Program-made: the position numbers and the translations under genes
The notes under the pieces: generated by a model
The model's input: the letters and a program-made list of their open reading frames with translations, nothing else
The model's database searches: none
Told to the model about the DNA's origin: nothing
Source: Henricia sp. BOLD:AAB3569
Lineage: Eukaryota; Echinodermata; Asteroidea; Spinulosida; Echinasteridae
Direction: 5' to 3'
NCBI GenBank assembly: GCA_037783545.1
Contig: JBBELK010000538.1
Location: forward strand, 1 to 64,000
Length of the DNA: 64,000 bases
Shown: one piece after another, positions 1 to 9,490 of the stretch
Position numbering within the stretch: position 1 is the stretch's first letter
How the letters are laid out: every line of letters begins with the position of its first letter

Positions 1-2928
1 AAACGTCGGCAAATTTGGAGGTCGAAAAATGTTCCGACGAACTTCAAATTTTGCATGCCCTAAACTCTCTATATTGCGCACTTGTCATACAAAATTGACA
101 GACTTTCGCCGGGAAATGGCAGAGAAATTTCAAAGTTTAGAAAAAACTGGGTTGAGGCTTCCTGACTGCTCTCACGCAAACCGTGGCTGTCTGTACACAC
201 CTCTTTGGGGTACTCCTGAGTTGTGCGCATGCTCAGTCATTCGGACTGTCGTTAACGCACCGCAGTTTGGCTCGGCAATTTGGTCAAAGTGTGGTCCAAA
301 CGTCGGCAAATTTGGAGGTCGAAAAATGTTCCGACGAACTTCAAATTTGGCATGCCCTAAACTCTCTATATTGCGCACTTGTCATAACAAATTGACAGAC
401 TTTCGCCGGGAAATGGCAGAGAAATTTCAAAGTTTAGAAAAAACTGGGTTGAGGCTTCCTGACTGCTCTCACGCAAACCGTGGCTGTCTGTACACACCTC
501 TTTGGGGTACTCCTGAGTTGTGCGCATGCTCAGTCATTCGGACTGTCGTTAACGCACCGCAGTTTGGCTCGGCAATTTGGTCAAAGTGTGGTCCAAACGT
601 CGGCAAATTTGGAGGTCGAAAAATGTTCCGACGAACTTCAAATTTTGCATGCCCTAAACTCTCTATATTGCGCACTTGTCATAAAAAATTGACAGACTTT
701 CGCCGGGAAATGGCAGAGAAATTTCAAAGTTTAGAAAAAACTGGGTTGAGGCTTCCTGACTGCTCTCACGCAAACCGTGGCTGTCTGTACACACCTCTTT
801 GGGGTACTCCTGAGTTGTGCGCATGCTCAGTCATTCGGACTGTCGTTAACGCACCGCAGTTTGGCTCGGCAATTTGGTCAAAGTGTGGTCCAAACGTCGG
901 CAAATTTGGAGGTCGAAAAATGTTCCGACGAACTTCAAATTTTGCATGCCCTAAACTCTCTATATTGCGCACTTGTCATAAAAAATTGACAGACTTTCGC
1001 CGGGAAATGGCAGAGAAATTTCAAAGTTTAGAAAAAACTGGGTTGAGGCTTCCTGACTGCTCTCACGCAAACCTTGGCTGTCTGTACACACCTCTTTGGG
1101 GTACTCCTGAGTTGTGTGCATGCTCAGTCATTCGGACTGTCGTTAACGCACCACAGTTTGGCTCGGCAATTTGGTCAAAGTGTGGTCCAAACGTCGGCAA
1201 ATTTGGAGGTCGAAAAATGTTCCGACGAACTTCAAATTTTGCATGCCCTAAACTCTCTATATTGCGCACTTGTCATAACAAATTGACAGACTTTCGCCGG
1301 GAAATGGCAGAGAAATTTCAAAGTTTAGAAAAAACTGGGTTGAGGCTTCCTGACTGCTCTCACGCAAACCGTGGCTGTCTGTACACACCTCTTTGGGGTA
1401 CTCCTGAGTTGTGCGCATGCTCAGTCATTCGGACTGTCGTTAACGCACCGCAGTTTGGCTCGGCAATTTGGTCAAAGTGTGGTCCAAACGTCGGCAAATT
1501 TGGAGGTCGAAAAATGTTCCGACGAACTTCAAATTTTGCATGCCCTAAACTCTCTATATTGCGCACTTGTCATACAAAATTGACAGACTTTCGCCGGGAA
1601 ATGGCAGAGAAATTTCAAAGTTTAGAAAAAACTGGGTTGAGGCTTCCTGACTGCTCTCACGCAAACCGTGGCTGTCTGTACACACCTCTTTGGGGTACTC
1701 CTGAGTTGTGCGCATGCTCAGTCATTCGGACTGTCGTTAACGCACCGCAGTTTGGCTCGGCAATTTGGTCAAAGTGTGGTCCAAACGTCGGCAAATTTGG
1801 AGGTCGAAAAATGTTCCGACGAACTTCAAATTTGGCATGCCCTAAACTCTCTATATTGCGCACTTGTCATAACAAATTGACAGACTTTCGCCGGGAAATG
1901 GCAGAGAAATTTCAAAGTTTAGAAAAAACTGGGTTGAGGCTTCCTGACTGCTCTCACGCAAACCGTGGCTGTCTGTACACACCTCTTTGGGGTACTCCTG
2001 AGTTGTGCGCATGCTCAGTCATTCGGACTGTCGTTAACGCACCGCAGTTTGGCTCGGCAATTTGGTCAAAGTGTGGTCCAAACGTCGGCAAATTTGGAGG
2101 TCGAAAAATGTTCCGACGAACTTCAAATTTTGCATGCCCTAAACTCTCTATATTGCGCACTTGTCATAAAAAATTGACAGACTTTCGCCGGGAAATGGCA
2201 GAGAAATTTCAAAGTTTAGAAAAAACTGGGTTGAGGCTTCCTGACTGCTCTCACGCAAACCGTGGCTGTCTGTACACACCTCTTTGGGGTACTCCTGAGT
2301 TGTGCGCATGCTCAGTCATTCGGACTGTCGTTAACGCACCGCAGTTTGGCTCGGCAATTTGGTCAAAGTGTGGTCCAAACGTCGGCAAATTTGGAGGTCG
2401 AAAAATGTTCCGACGAACTTCAAATTTTGCATGCCCTAAACTCTCTATATTGCGCACTTGTCATAAAAAATTGACAGACTTTCGCCGGGAAATGGCAGAG
2501 AAATTTCAAAGTTTAGAAAAAACTGGGTTGAGGCTTCCTGACTGCTCTCACGCAAACCTTGGCTGTCTGTACACACCTCTTTGGGGTACTCCTGAGTTGT
2601 GTGCATGCTCAGTCATTCGGACTGTCGTTAACGCACCACAGTTTGGCTCGGCAATTTGGTCAAAGTGTGGTCCAAACGTCGGCAAATTTGGAGGTCGAAA
2701 AATGTTCCGACGAACTTCAAATTTTGCATGCCCTAAACTCTCTATATTGCGCACTTGTCATAAAAAAATGACAGACTTTCGCCGGGAAATGGCAGAGAAA
2801 TTTCAAAGTTTAGAAAAAACTGGGTTGAGGCTTCCTGACTGCTCTCACGCAAACCGTGGCTGTCTGTACACACCTCTTTGGGGTACTCCTGAGTTGTGCG
2901 CATGCTCAGTCATTCGGACTGTCGTTAA
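1..2928 (+). repeat. Satellite array block 1: 297-bp monomers in a 5-monomer (1485-bp) higher-order repeat
   Basis: About ten head-to-tail copies of the 297-bp monomer. Diagnostic variants recur every 1485 bp. The spacer after 'cttgtcat' runs acaaaa, aacaaa, aaaaaa, aaaaaa, aacaaa, then starts again, with the acaaaa form at about 88 and about 1573. The 'aaatttggcatg' variant is at about 347 and 1832. A linked set ('aaccttgg', 'gtgtgcatg', 'caccacag') is at about 1070-1155 and 2555-2640. The second unit departs from the first near 2760, where an 'aaaaaaatgac' form replaces 'aacaaattgac'. The block ends at the TTAA site used by the transposon at 2929. The frame from 29 to 3022 is open but I do not regard it as coding. 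Monomer and HOR are read directly from the sequence; whether this family has been described elsewhere I cannot tell. Confidence 0.97.
2925..2928. repeat. Left TTAA target-site duplication of the MITE
   Basis: TTAA directly precedes the left inverted terminus and matches the TTAA at 3738-3741. Joining the flanks across one TTAA restores the normal satellite sequence 'gtcgttaacgcacc'. A TA duplication with one-base-longer termini is equally symmetrical. Confidence 0.88.
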
Positions 2929-2945
2929 AGGAACACGTTGCCTTC
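2929..2945 (+). repeat. Left terminal inverted repeat of the MITE
   Basis: Reads aggaacacgttgccttc and is the exact reverse complement of 3721-3737. The next base mismatches, so the perfect terminus is 17 bp. Confidence 0.95.
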
Positions 2946-3097
2946 GGGTTGCGCTTTATTGGGCGTTTTTGGGCTATTACAAGCGTTTGAAGTATAATGA
3001 GCACGATCTGAAAGATGTTTAAAAAGTAGAATATAATGATCCACACAAACGTGCCTTAGAAATGCTTCAATTTTGCGTAATTTCTCGAAGCAGCACG

Positions 3098-3145
3098 CTC
3101 CGCCATTTATGGGAGTCAAAATCTTGACTCCCATAAATGGCGGAG
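3098..3145. repeat. Internal perfect palindrome of the MITE (22-bp arms, 4-nt loop)
   Basis: Arms 3098-3119 and 3124-3145 are exact reverse complements around the loop aatc at 3120-3123. Single-stranded DNA or RNA could form a strong hairpin. Such a core is typical of a foldback element's centre, but here it lies about 170 bp from the left end and about 590 bp from the right end. Confidence 0.95.
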
Positions 3146-3685
3146 AAATTATATTAGTCTTATTTCCAGCCTGGAGAAAGAAATTATTTTTCCTTCCTCC
3201 GTTGCGTGTGATGTGCCTGTTTTTTTAATTCGTGTCTACAATAACCATTGGGTATAAATCATCCAAGTCCTTTCTATCGGTTTGTCCCATGACAATATTC
3301 TTACCCTGATTGGCGAGGTTTTCGTTTTTTCTTTTTTGACGCGTCTGCTGTGTTCTCTTGACGATCCATTTTTTGACAGCCAGTCGGTGTGTGTGGGTTC
3401 ATGTGTTTACATTTCACACATGTCTCGGGAGGCGGAGAATGGTATGGTACCTTGCGTTCATCTGATAGGTTTACCTGACCACTGGCTACGGCGCCAGCCT
3501 AACTCCTGTTCGTCGCTGCATTTTGCCCACTACCCGGACGATCGTATTGACGGCTTTAAATACGTATACATTTCGCGGGACATGTAGTGGGGGTCAGAGG
3601 TCAGTGTTTGTTTTTTTAAATTACCATTCACTAATTATAACACATTAAATGTGTTTTATTGCAAGAACAACTCTTAATAAGTATA
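3146..3685. other. Non-mirrored interior of the MITE, no recognised gene
   Basis: 540 bp of unique sequence between the internal palindrome and the right subterminal repeat. It is not a reverse complement of the left part and not satellite. It holds T-rich runs and a 101-codon forward reading frame at 3282-3587. I recognise no domain in that peptide; it has no paralogue in the window and its length is unremarkable, so I do not call it a gene. It may be captured host DNA or the remains of another element. Confidence 0.6.
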
Positions 3686-3737
3686 AGGAACACCCTCAAA
3701 TGTGAGATTTCGTGAAATCTGAAGGCAACGTGTTCCT
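3686..3737. repeat. Right-end mini-foldback containing a second copy of the terminus
   Basis: aggaacac at 3686-3693 repeats the first eight bases of the element and pairs with gtgttcct at 3730-3737. Inside it, a hairpin with 7-bp arms (3705-3711 and 3714-3720, loop gt) abuts the right 17-bp inverted repeat. The right end is therefore a small inverted-repeat unit of its own, about 52 bp long. Confidence 0.8.
3721..3737 (-). repeat. Right terminal inverted repeat of the MITE
   Basis: Reads gaaggcaacgtgttcct, the exact reverse complement of 2929-2945, followed directly by TTAA. Confidence 0.95.
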
Positions 3738-3741
3738 TTAA
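3738..3741. repeat. Right TTAA target-site duplication of the MITE
   Basis: TTAA directly after the right terminus, continuing into satellite sequence 'cgcaccgcag'. It matches the left copy at 2925-2928. Confidence 0.88.
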
Positions 3742-6300
3742 CGCACCGCAGTTTGGCTCGGCAATTTGGTCAAAGTGTGGTCCAAACGTCGGCAAATTTG
3801 GAGGTCGAAAGATGTTCCGACGAACTTCAAATTTTGCATGCCCTAAACTCTCTATATTGCGCACTTGTCATAAAAAATTGACAGACTTTCGCCGGGAAAT
3901 GGCAGAGAAATTTCAAAGTTTAGAAAAAACTGGGTTGAGGCTTCCTGACTGCTCTCACGCAAACCGTGGCTGTCTGTACACACCTCTTTGGGGTACTCCT
4001 GAGTTGTGCGCATGCTCAGTCATTCGGAATGTCGTTAACGCACCGCAGTTTGGCTCGGCAATTTGGTCAAAGTGTGGTCCAAACGTCGGCAAATTTGGAG
4101 GTCGAAAAATGTTCCGACGAACTTCAAATTTTGCATGCCCTAAACTCTCTATATTGCGCACTTGTCATAAAAAATTGACAGACTTTCGCCGGGAAATGGC
4201 AGAGAAATTTCAAAGTTTAGAAAAAACTGGGTTGAGGATTTCTGACTGCTCTCACGCAAACCGTGGCTGTCTGTACACACCTCTTTGGGGTACTCCTGAG
4301 TTGTGCGCATGCTCAGTCATTCGGACTGTCGTTAACGCACCGCAGTTTGGCTCGGCAATTTGGTCAAAGTGTGGTCCAAACGTCGGCAAATTTGGAGGTC
4401 GGAAAATGTTCCGACGAACTTCAAATTTTGCATGCCCTAAACTCTCTATATTGCGCACTTGTCATAAAAAATTGACAGACTTTCGCCGGGAAATGGCAGA
4501 GAAATTTCAAAGTTTAGAAAAAACTGGGTTGAGGCTTCCTGACTGCTCTCACGCAAACCGTGGCTGTCTGTACACACCTCTTTGGGGTACTCCTGAGTTG
4601 TGCGCATGCTCAGTCATTCGGACTGTCGTTAACGCACCGCAGTTTGGCTCGGCAATTTGGTCAAAGTGTGGTCCAAACGTCGGCAAATTTGGAGGTCGAA
4701 AAATGTTCCGACGAACTTCAAATTTTGCATGCCCTAAACTCTCTATATTGCGCACTTGTCATAAAAAATTGACAGACTTTCGCCGGGAAATGGCAGAGAA
4801 ATTTCAAAGTTTAGAAAAAACTGGGTTGAGGATTTCTGACTGCTCTCACGCAAACCGTGGCTGTCTGTACACACCTCTTTGGGGTACTCCTGAGTTGTGC
4901 GCATGCTCAGTCATTCGGACTGTCGTTAACGCACCGCAGTTTGGCTCGGCAATTTGGTCAAAGTGTGGTCCAAACGTCGGCAAATTTGGAGGTCGGAAAA
5001 TGTTCCGACGAACTTCAAATTTTGCATGCCCTAAACTCTCTATATTGCGCACTTGTCATAAAAAATTGACAGACTTTCGCCGGGAAATGGCAGAGAAATT
5101 TCAAAGTTTAGAAAAAACTGGGTTGAGGCTTCCTGACTGCTCTCACGCAAACCGTGGCTGTCTGTACACACCTCTTTGGGGTACTCCTGAGTTGTGCGCA
5201 TGCTCAGTCATTCGGACTGTCGTTAACGCACCGCAGTTTGGCTCGGCAATTTGGTCAAAGTGTGGTCCAAACGTCGGCAAATTTGGAGGTCGAAAAATGT
5301 TCCGACGAACTTCAAATTTTGCATGCCCTAAACTCTCTATATTGCGCACTTGTCATAAAAAAATTGACAGACTTTCGCCGGGAAATGGCAGAGAAATTTC
5401 AAAGTTTAGAAAAAACTGGGTTGAGGCTTCCTGACTGCTCTCACGCAAACCGTGGCTGTCTGTACACACCTCTTTGGGGTACTCCTGAGTTGTGCGCATG
5501 CTCAGTCATTCGGACTGTCGTTAACGCACCGCAGTTTGGCTCGGCAATTTGGTCAAAGTGTGGTCCAAACGTCGGCAAATTTGGAGGTCGGAAAATGTTC
5601 CGACGAACTTCAAATTTTGCATGCCCTAAACTCTCTATATTGCGCACTTGTCATAAAAAATTGACAGACTTTCGCCGGGAAATGGCAGAGAAATTTCAAA
5701 GTTTAGAAAAAACTGGGTTGAGGCTTCCTGACTGCTCTCACGCAAACCGTGGCTGTCTGTACACACCTCTTTGGGGTACTCCTGAGTTGTGCGCATGCTC
5801 AGTCATTCGGACTGTCGTTAACGCACCGCAGTTTGGCTCGGCAATTTGGTCAAAGTGTGGTCCAAACGTCGGCAAATTTGGAGGTCGAAAAATGTTCCGA
5901 CGAACTTCAAATTTTGCATGCCCTAAACTCTCTATATTGCGCACTTGTCATAAAAAAATGGACAGACTTTCGCCGGGAAATGGCAGAGAAATTTCAAAGT
6001 TTAGAAAAAACTGGGTTGAGGCTTCCTGACTGCTCTCACGCAAACCGTGGCTGTCTGTACACACCTCTTTGGGGTACTCCTGAGTTGTGCGCATGCTCAG
6101 TCATTCGGACTGTCGTTAACGCCCCGCAGTTTGGCTCGGCAATTTGGTCAAAGTGTGGTCCAAACGTCGGCAAATTTGGAGGTCGAAAAATGTTCCGACG
6201 AACTTCAAATTTTGCATGCCCTAAACTCTCTATATTGCGCACTTGTCATAAAAAATTGACAGACTTTCGCCGGGAAATGGCAGAGAAATTTCAAAGTTTA
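3742..6300 (+). repeat. Satellite array block 2: dimer (594-bp) higher-order repeat
   Basis: Head-to-tail monomers resume in the register interrupted by the transposon. Two monomer types alternate: one with 'gaggatttctgac' (about 4235 and 4829), paired with 'gaggtcggaaaatg' at about 4396, 4990 and 5586. Spacing is 594 bp, or a base more after an A-run gains one A near 5350. The A-run after 'cttgtcat' varies between six A and seven A, which shifts the long open frame. A variant at about 5950 reads 'aaaaaaatggac'. No gene is supported. Confidence 0.95.
3812..4108 (+). repeat. Reference 297-bp satellite monomer
   Basis: One representative unit, phased arbitrarily at the ATG of 'atgttccgacgaac'; the next unit starts at 4109. 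Consensus composition, counted by hand: 138 G+C of 297 and 16 CpG, about the number expected from base content. Landmarks in monomer coordinates: an A-run near 61-66 (usually six A, often seven), a second A-run near 113-118, a G-run near 179-182 (four G, five in one subtype), GCGCATGC near 198-205, and the 8-bp palindrome CGTTAACG at 222-229, which contains TTAA at 224-227. I saw no internal subrepeat, no tRNA, 5S or snRNA similarity, and no canonical CENP-B box. In this phase the forward frame is stop-free over 99 codons. Confidence 0.95.
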
Positions 6301-9300
6301 GAAAAAACTGGGTTGAGGCTTCCTGACTGCTCTCACGCAAACCGTGGCTGTCTGTACACACCTCTTTGGGGGTACTCCTGAGTTGTGCGCATGCTCAGTC
6401 ATTCGGCCCGTCGTTAACGCACCGCAGTTTGGCTCGGCAATTTGGTCAAAGTGTGGTCCAAACGTCGGCAAATTTGGAGGTCGAAAAATGTTCCGACGAA
6501 CTTCAAATTTTGCATGCCCTAAACTCTCTATATTGCGCACTTGTCATAAAAAAATTGACAGACTTTCGCCGGGAAATGGCAGAGAAATTTCAAAGTTTAG
6601 AAAAAACTGGGTTGAGGCTTCCTGACTGCTCTCACGCAAACCGTGGCTGTCTGTACACACCTCTTTGGGGTACTCCTGAGTTGTGCGCATGCTCAGTCAT
6701 TCGGACTGTCGTTAACGCACCGCAGTTTGGCTCGGCAATTTGGTCAAAGTGTGGTCCAAACGTCGGCAAATTTGGAGGTCGAAAAATGTTCCGACGAACT
6801 TCAAATTTTGCATGCCCTAAACTCTCTATATTGCGCACTTGTCATAAAAAATTGACAGACTTTCGCCGGGAAATGGCAGAGAAATTTCAAAGTTTAGAAA
6901 AAACTGGGTTGAGGCTTCCTGACTGCTCTCACGCAAACCGTGGCTGTCTGTACACACCTCTTTGGGGTACTCCTGAGTTGTGCGCATGCTCAGTCATTCG
7001 GACTGTCGTTAACGCACCGCAGTTTGGCTCGGCAATTTGGTCAAAGTGTGGTCCAAACGTCGGCAAATTTGGAGGTCGAAAAATGTTCCGACGAACTTCA
7101 AATTTTGCATGCCCTAAACTCTCTATATTGCGCACTTGTCATAAAAAATTGACAGACTTTCGCCGGGAAATGGCAGAGAAATTTCAAAGTTTAGAAAAAA
7201 CTGGGTTGAGGCTTCGTGACTGCTCTCACGCAAACCTTGGCTGTCTGTACACACCTCTTTGGGGTACTCCTGAGTTGTGTGCATGCTCAGTCATTCGGAC
7301 TGTCGTTAACGCACCGCAGTTTGGCTCGGCAATTTGGTCAAAGTGTGGTCCAAACGTCGGCAAATTTGGAGGTCGAAAAATGTTCCGACGAACTTCAAAT
7401 TTTGCATGCCCTAAACTCTCTATATTGCGCACTTGTCATAACAAATTGACAGACTTTCGCCGGGAAATGGCAGAGAAATTTCAAAGTTTAGAAAAAACTG
7501 GGTTGAGGCTTCCTGACTGCTCTCACGCAAACCGTGGCTGTCTGTACACACCTCTTTGGGGTACTCCTGAGTTGTGCGCATGCTCAGTCATTCGGACTGT
7601 CGTTAACGCACCGCAGTTTGGCTCGGCAATTTGGTCAAAGTGTGGTCCAAACGTCGGCAAATTTGGAGGTCGAAAAATGTTCCGACGAACTTCAAATTTT
7701 GCATGCCCTAAACTCTCTATATTGCGCACTTGTCATAAAAAATTGACAGACTTTCGCCGGGAAATGGCAGAGAAATTTCAAAGTTTAGAAAAAACTGGGT
7801 TGAGGCTTCCTGACTGCTCTCACGCAAACCGTGGCTGTCTGTACACACCTCTTTGGGGTACTCCTGAGTTGTGCGCATGCTCAGTCATTCGGACTGTCGT
7901 TAACGCACCGCAGTTTGGCTCGGCAATTTGGTCAAAGTGTGGTCCAAACGTCGGCAAATTTGGAGGTCGAAAAATGTTCCGACGAACTTCAAATTTTGCA
8001 TGCCCTAAACTCTCTATATTGCGCACTTGTCATAAAAAATTGACAGACTTTCGCCGGGAAATGGCAGAGAAATTTCAAAGTTTAGAAAAAACTGGGTTGA
8101 GGCTTTCTGACTGCTCTCACGCAAACCTTGGCTGTCTGTACACACCTCTTTGGGGTACTCCTGAGTTGTGTGCATGCTCAGTCATTCGGACTGTCGTTAA
8201 CGCACCACAGTTTGGCTCGGCAATTTGGTCAAAGTGTGGTCCAAACGTCGGCAAATTTGGAGGTCGAAAAATGTTCCGACGAACTTCAAATTTTGCATGC
8301 CCTAAACTCTCTATATTGCGCACTTGTCATAAAAAAATGACAGACTTTCGCCGGGAAATGGCAGAGAAATTTCAAAGTTTAGAAAAAACTGGGTTGAGGC
8401 TTCCTGACTGCTCTCACGCAAACCGTGGCTGTCTGTACACACCTCTTTGGGGTACTCCTGAGTTGTGCGCATGCTCAGTCATTCGGACTGTCGTTAACGC
8501 ACCGCAGTTTGGCTCGGCAATTTGGTCAAAGTGTGGTCCAAACGTCGGCAAATTTGGAGGTCGAAAAATGTTCCGACGAACTTCAAATTTTGCATGCCCT
8601 AAACTCTCTATATTGCGCACTTGTCATAAAAAATTGACAGACTTTCGCCGGGAAATGGCAGAGAAATTTCAAAGTTTAGAAAAAACTGGGTTGAGGCTTC
8701 CTGACTGCTCTCACGCAAACCGTGGCTGTCTGTACACACCTCTTTGGGGTACTCCTGAGTTGTGCGCATGCTCAGTCATTCGGAATGTCGTTAACGCACC
8801 GCAGTTTGGCTCGGCAATTTGGTCAAAGTGTGGTCCAAACGTCGGCAAATTTGGAGGTCGAAAAATGTTCCGACGAACTTCAAATTTTGCATGCCCTAAA
8901 CTCTCTATATTGCGCACTTGTCATAAAAAAATGACAGACTTTCGCCGGGAAATGGCAGAGAAATTTCAAAGTTTAGAAAAAACTGGGTTGAGGCTTCCTG
9001 ACTGCTCTCACGCAAACCGTGGCTGTCTGTACACACCTCTTTGGGGTACTCCTGAGTTGTGCGCATGCTCAGTCATTCGGACTGTCGTTAACGCACCGCA
9101 GTTTGGCTCGGCAATTTGGTCAAAGTGTGGTCCAAACGTCGGCAAATTTGGAGGTCGAAAAATGTTCCGACGAACTTCAAATTTTGCATGCCCTAAACTC
9201 TCTATATTGCGCACTTGTCATAAAAAATTGACAGACTTTCGCCGGGAAATGGCAGAGAAATTTCAAAGTTTAGAAAAAACTGGGTTGAGGCTTCCTGACT

Positions 9301-9490
9301 GCTCTCACGCAAACCGTGGCTGTCTGTACACACCTCTTTGGGGTACTCCTGAGTTGTGCGCATGCTCAGTCATTCGGAATGTCGTTAACGCACCGCAGTT
9401 TGGCTCGGCAATTTGGTCAAAGTGTGGTCCAAACGTCGGCAAATTTGGAGGTCGAAAAATGTTCCGACGAACTTCAAATTTTGCATGCCC
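6301..9490 (+). repeat. Satellite array block 3: mixed monomers, dimer HOR at the right end
   Basis: It includes the first copy of the five-G subtype ('tttgggggtactcc' near 6367 with 'cattcggcccg' near 6402). Monomers at about 7226-8340 carry block 1 variants ('aaccttgg' with 'gtgtgcatg', then 'aacaaatt' or 'aaaaaaatgac' spacers), showing common origin with 1-2928. At the right end two types alternate with a 594-bp period: 'cattcggaatgtcg' at about 8778 and 9372, and the 'aaaaaaatgac' spacer at about 8335 and 8929. The block ends at a monomer with a one-base loss ('aaacttctat', about 9492). Confidence 0.93.

Larger units (their letters stand above)
2929..3737. mobile_element. MITE-like non-autonomous foldback DNA transposon, TTAA (or TA) target site
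   Basis: An 809-bp insertion with perfect 17-bp terminal inverted repeats (left 2929-2945, right 3721-3737), flanked by TTAA on both sides inside an otherwise normal satellite monomer. TTAA duplication is characteristic of piggyBac-type transposition. A TA duplication (Tc1/mariner type) cannot be excluded because the extra flanking A and T also pair. There is no transposase reading frame, so any movement would need an enzyme supplied in trans. A 22-bp-arm palindrome lies near position 190 of the element, not at its centre. Sequence to its right does not mirror sequence to its left, so this looks like a composite or a foldback that acquired extra DNA. Ends and palindrome resemble anthozoan MITEs as I remember them; I have not verified this. 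Confidence 0.9.

Noticed and set aside
172..378. 68-codon reverse-strand ORF repeated in nearly every monomer, and the 70-codon forward ORF overlapping it
   Set aside because: These are shadows of the satellite in other frames, present once per monomer with no independent signal of coding.
29..3022. 997-codon forward ORF, and similar ORFs at 3812-5434, 6366-9527, 33973-37749 and 43266-48215
   Set aside because: They are the stop-free frame of the 297-bp monomer read through tandem copies. Frameshifting homopolymer indels, a register-breaking junction and in-frame stops are tolerated and duplicated, there is no conserved start context or terminus, and the ends fall wherever an indel or island occurs.
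3282..3587. 101-codon ORF inside the MITE
   Set aside because: No recognisable domain, no second copy for comparison, and a length easily reached by chance. It is too short and dissimilar to be a transposase.
3812..4108. CENP-B box in the monomer
   Set aside because: I looked for TTCG-N4-A-N2-CGGG on both strands of the consensus and found only partial matches ('tttcgccggg' has the wrong spacing). Centromere identity cannot be argued from this.
3812..4108. rDNA spacer, 5S or snRNA gene cluster as the source of the tandem repeat
   Set aside because: No Pol III internal promoter, Sm site or recognisable rRNA segment occurs in the monomer. The only Pol III-like box is in the SINE.
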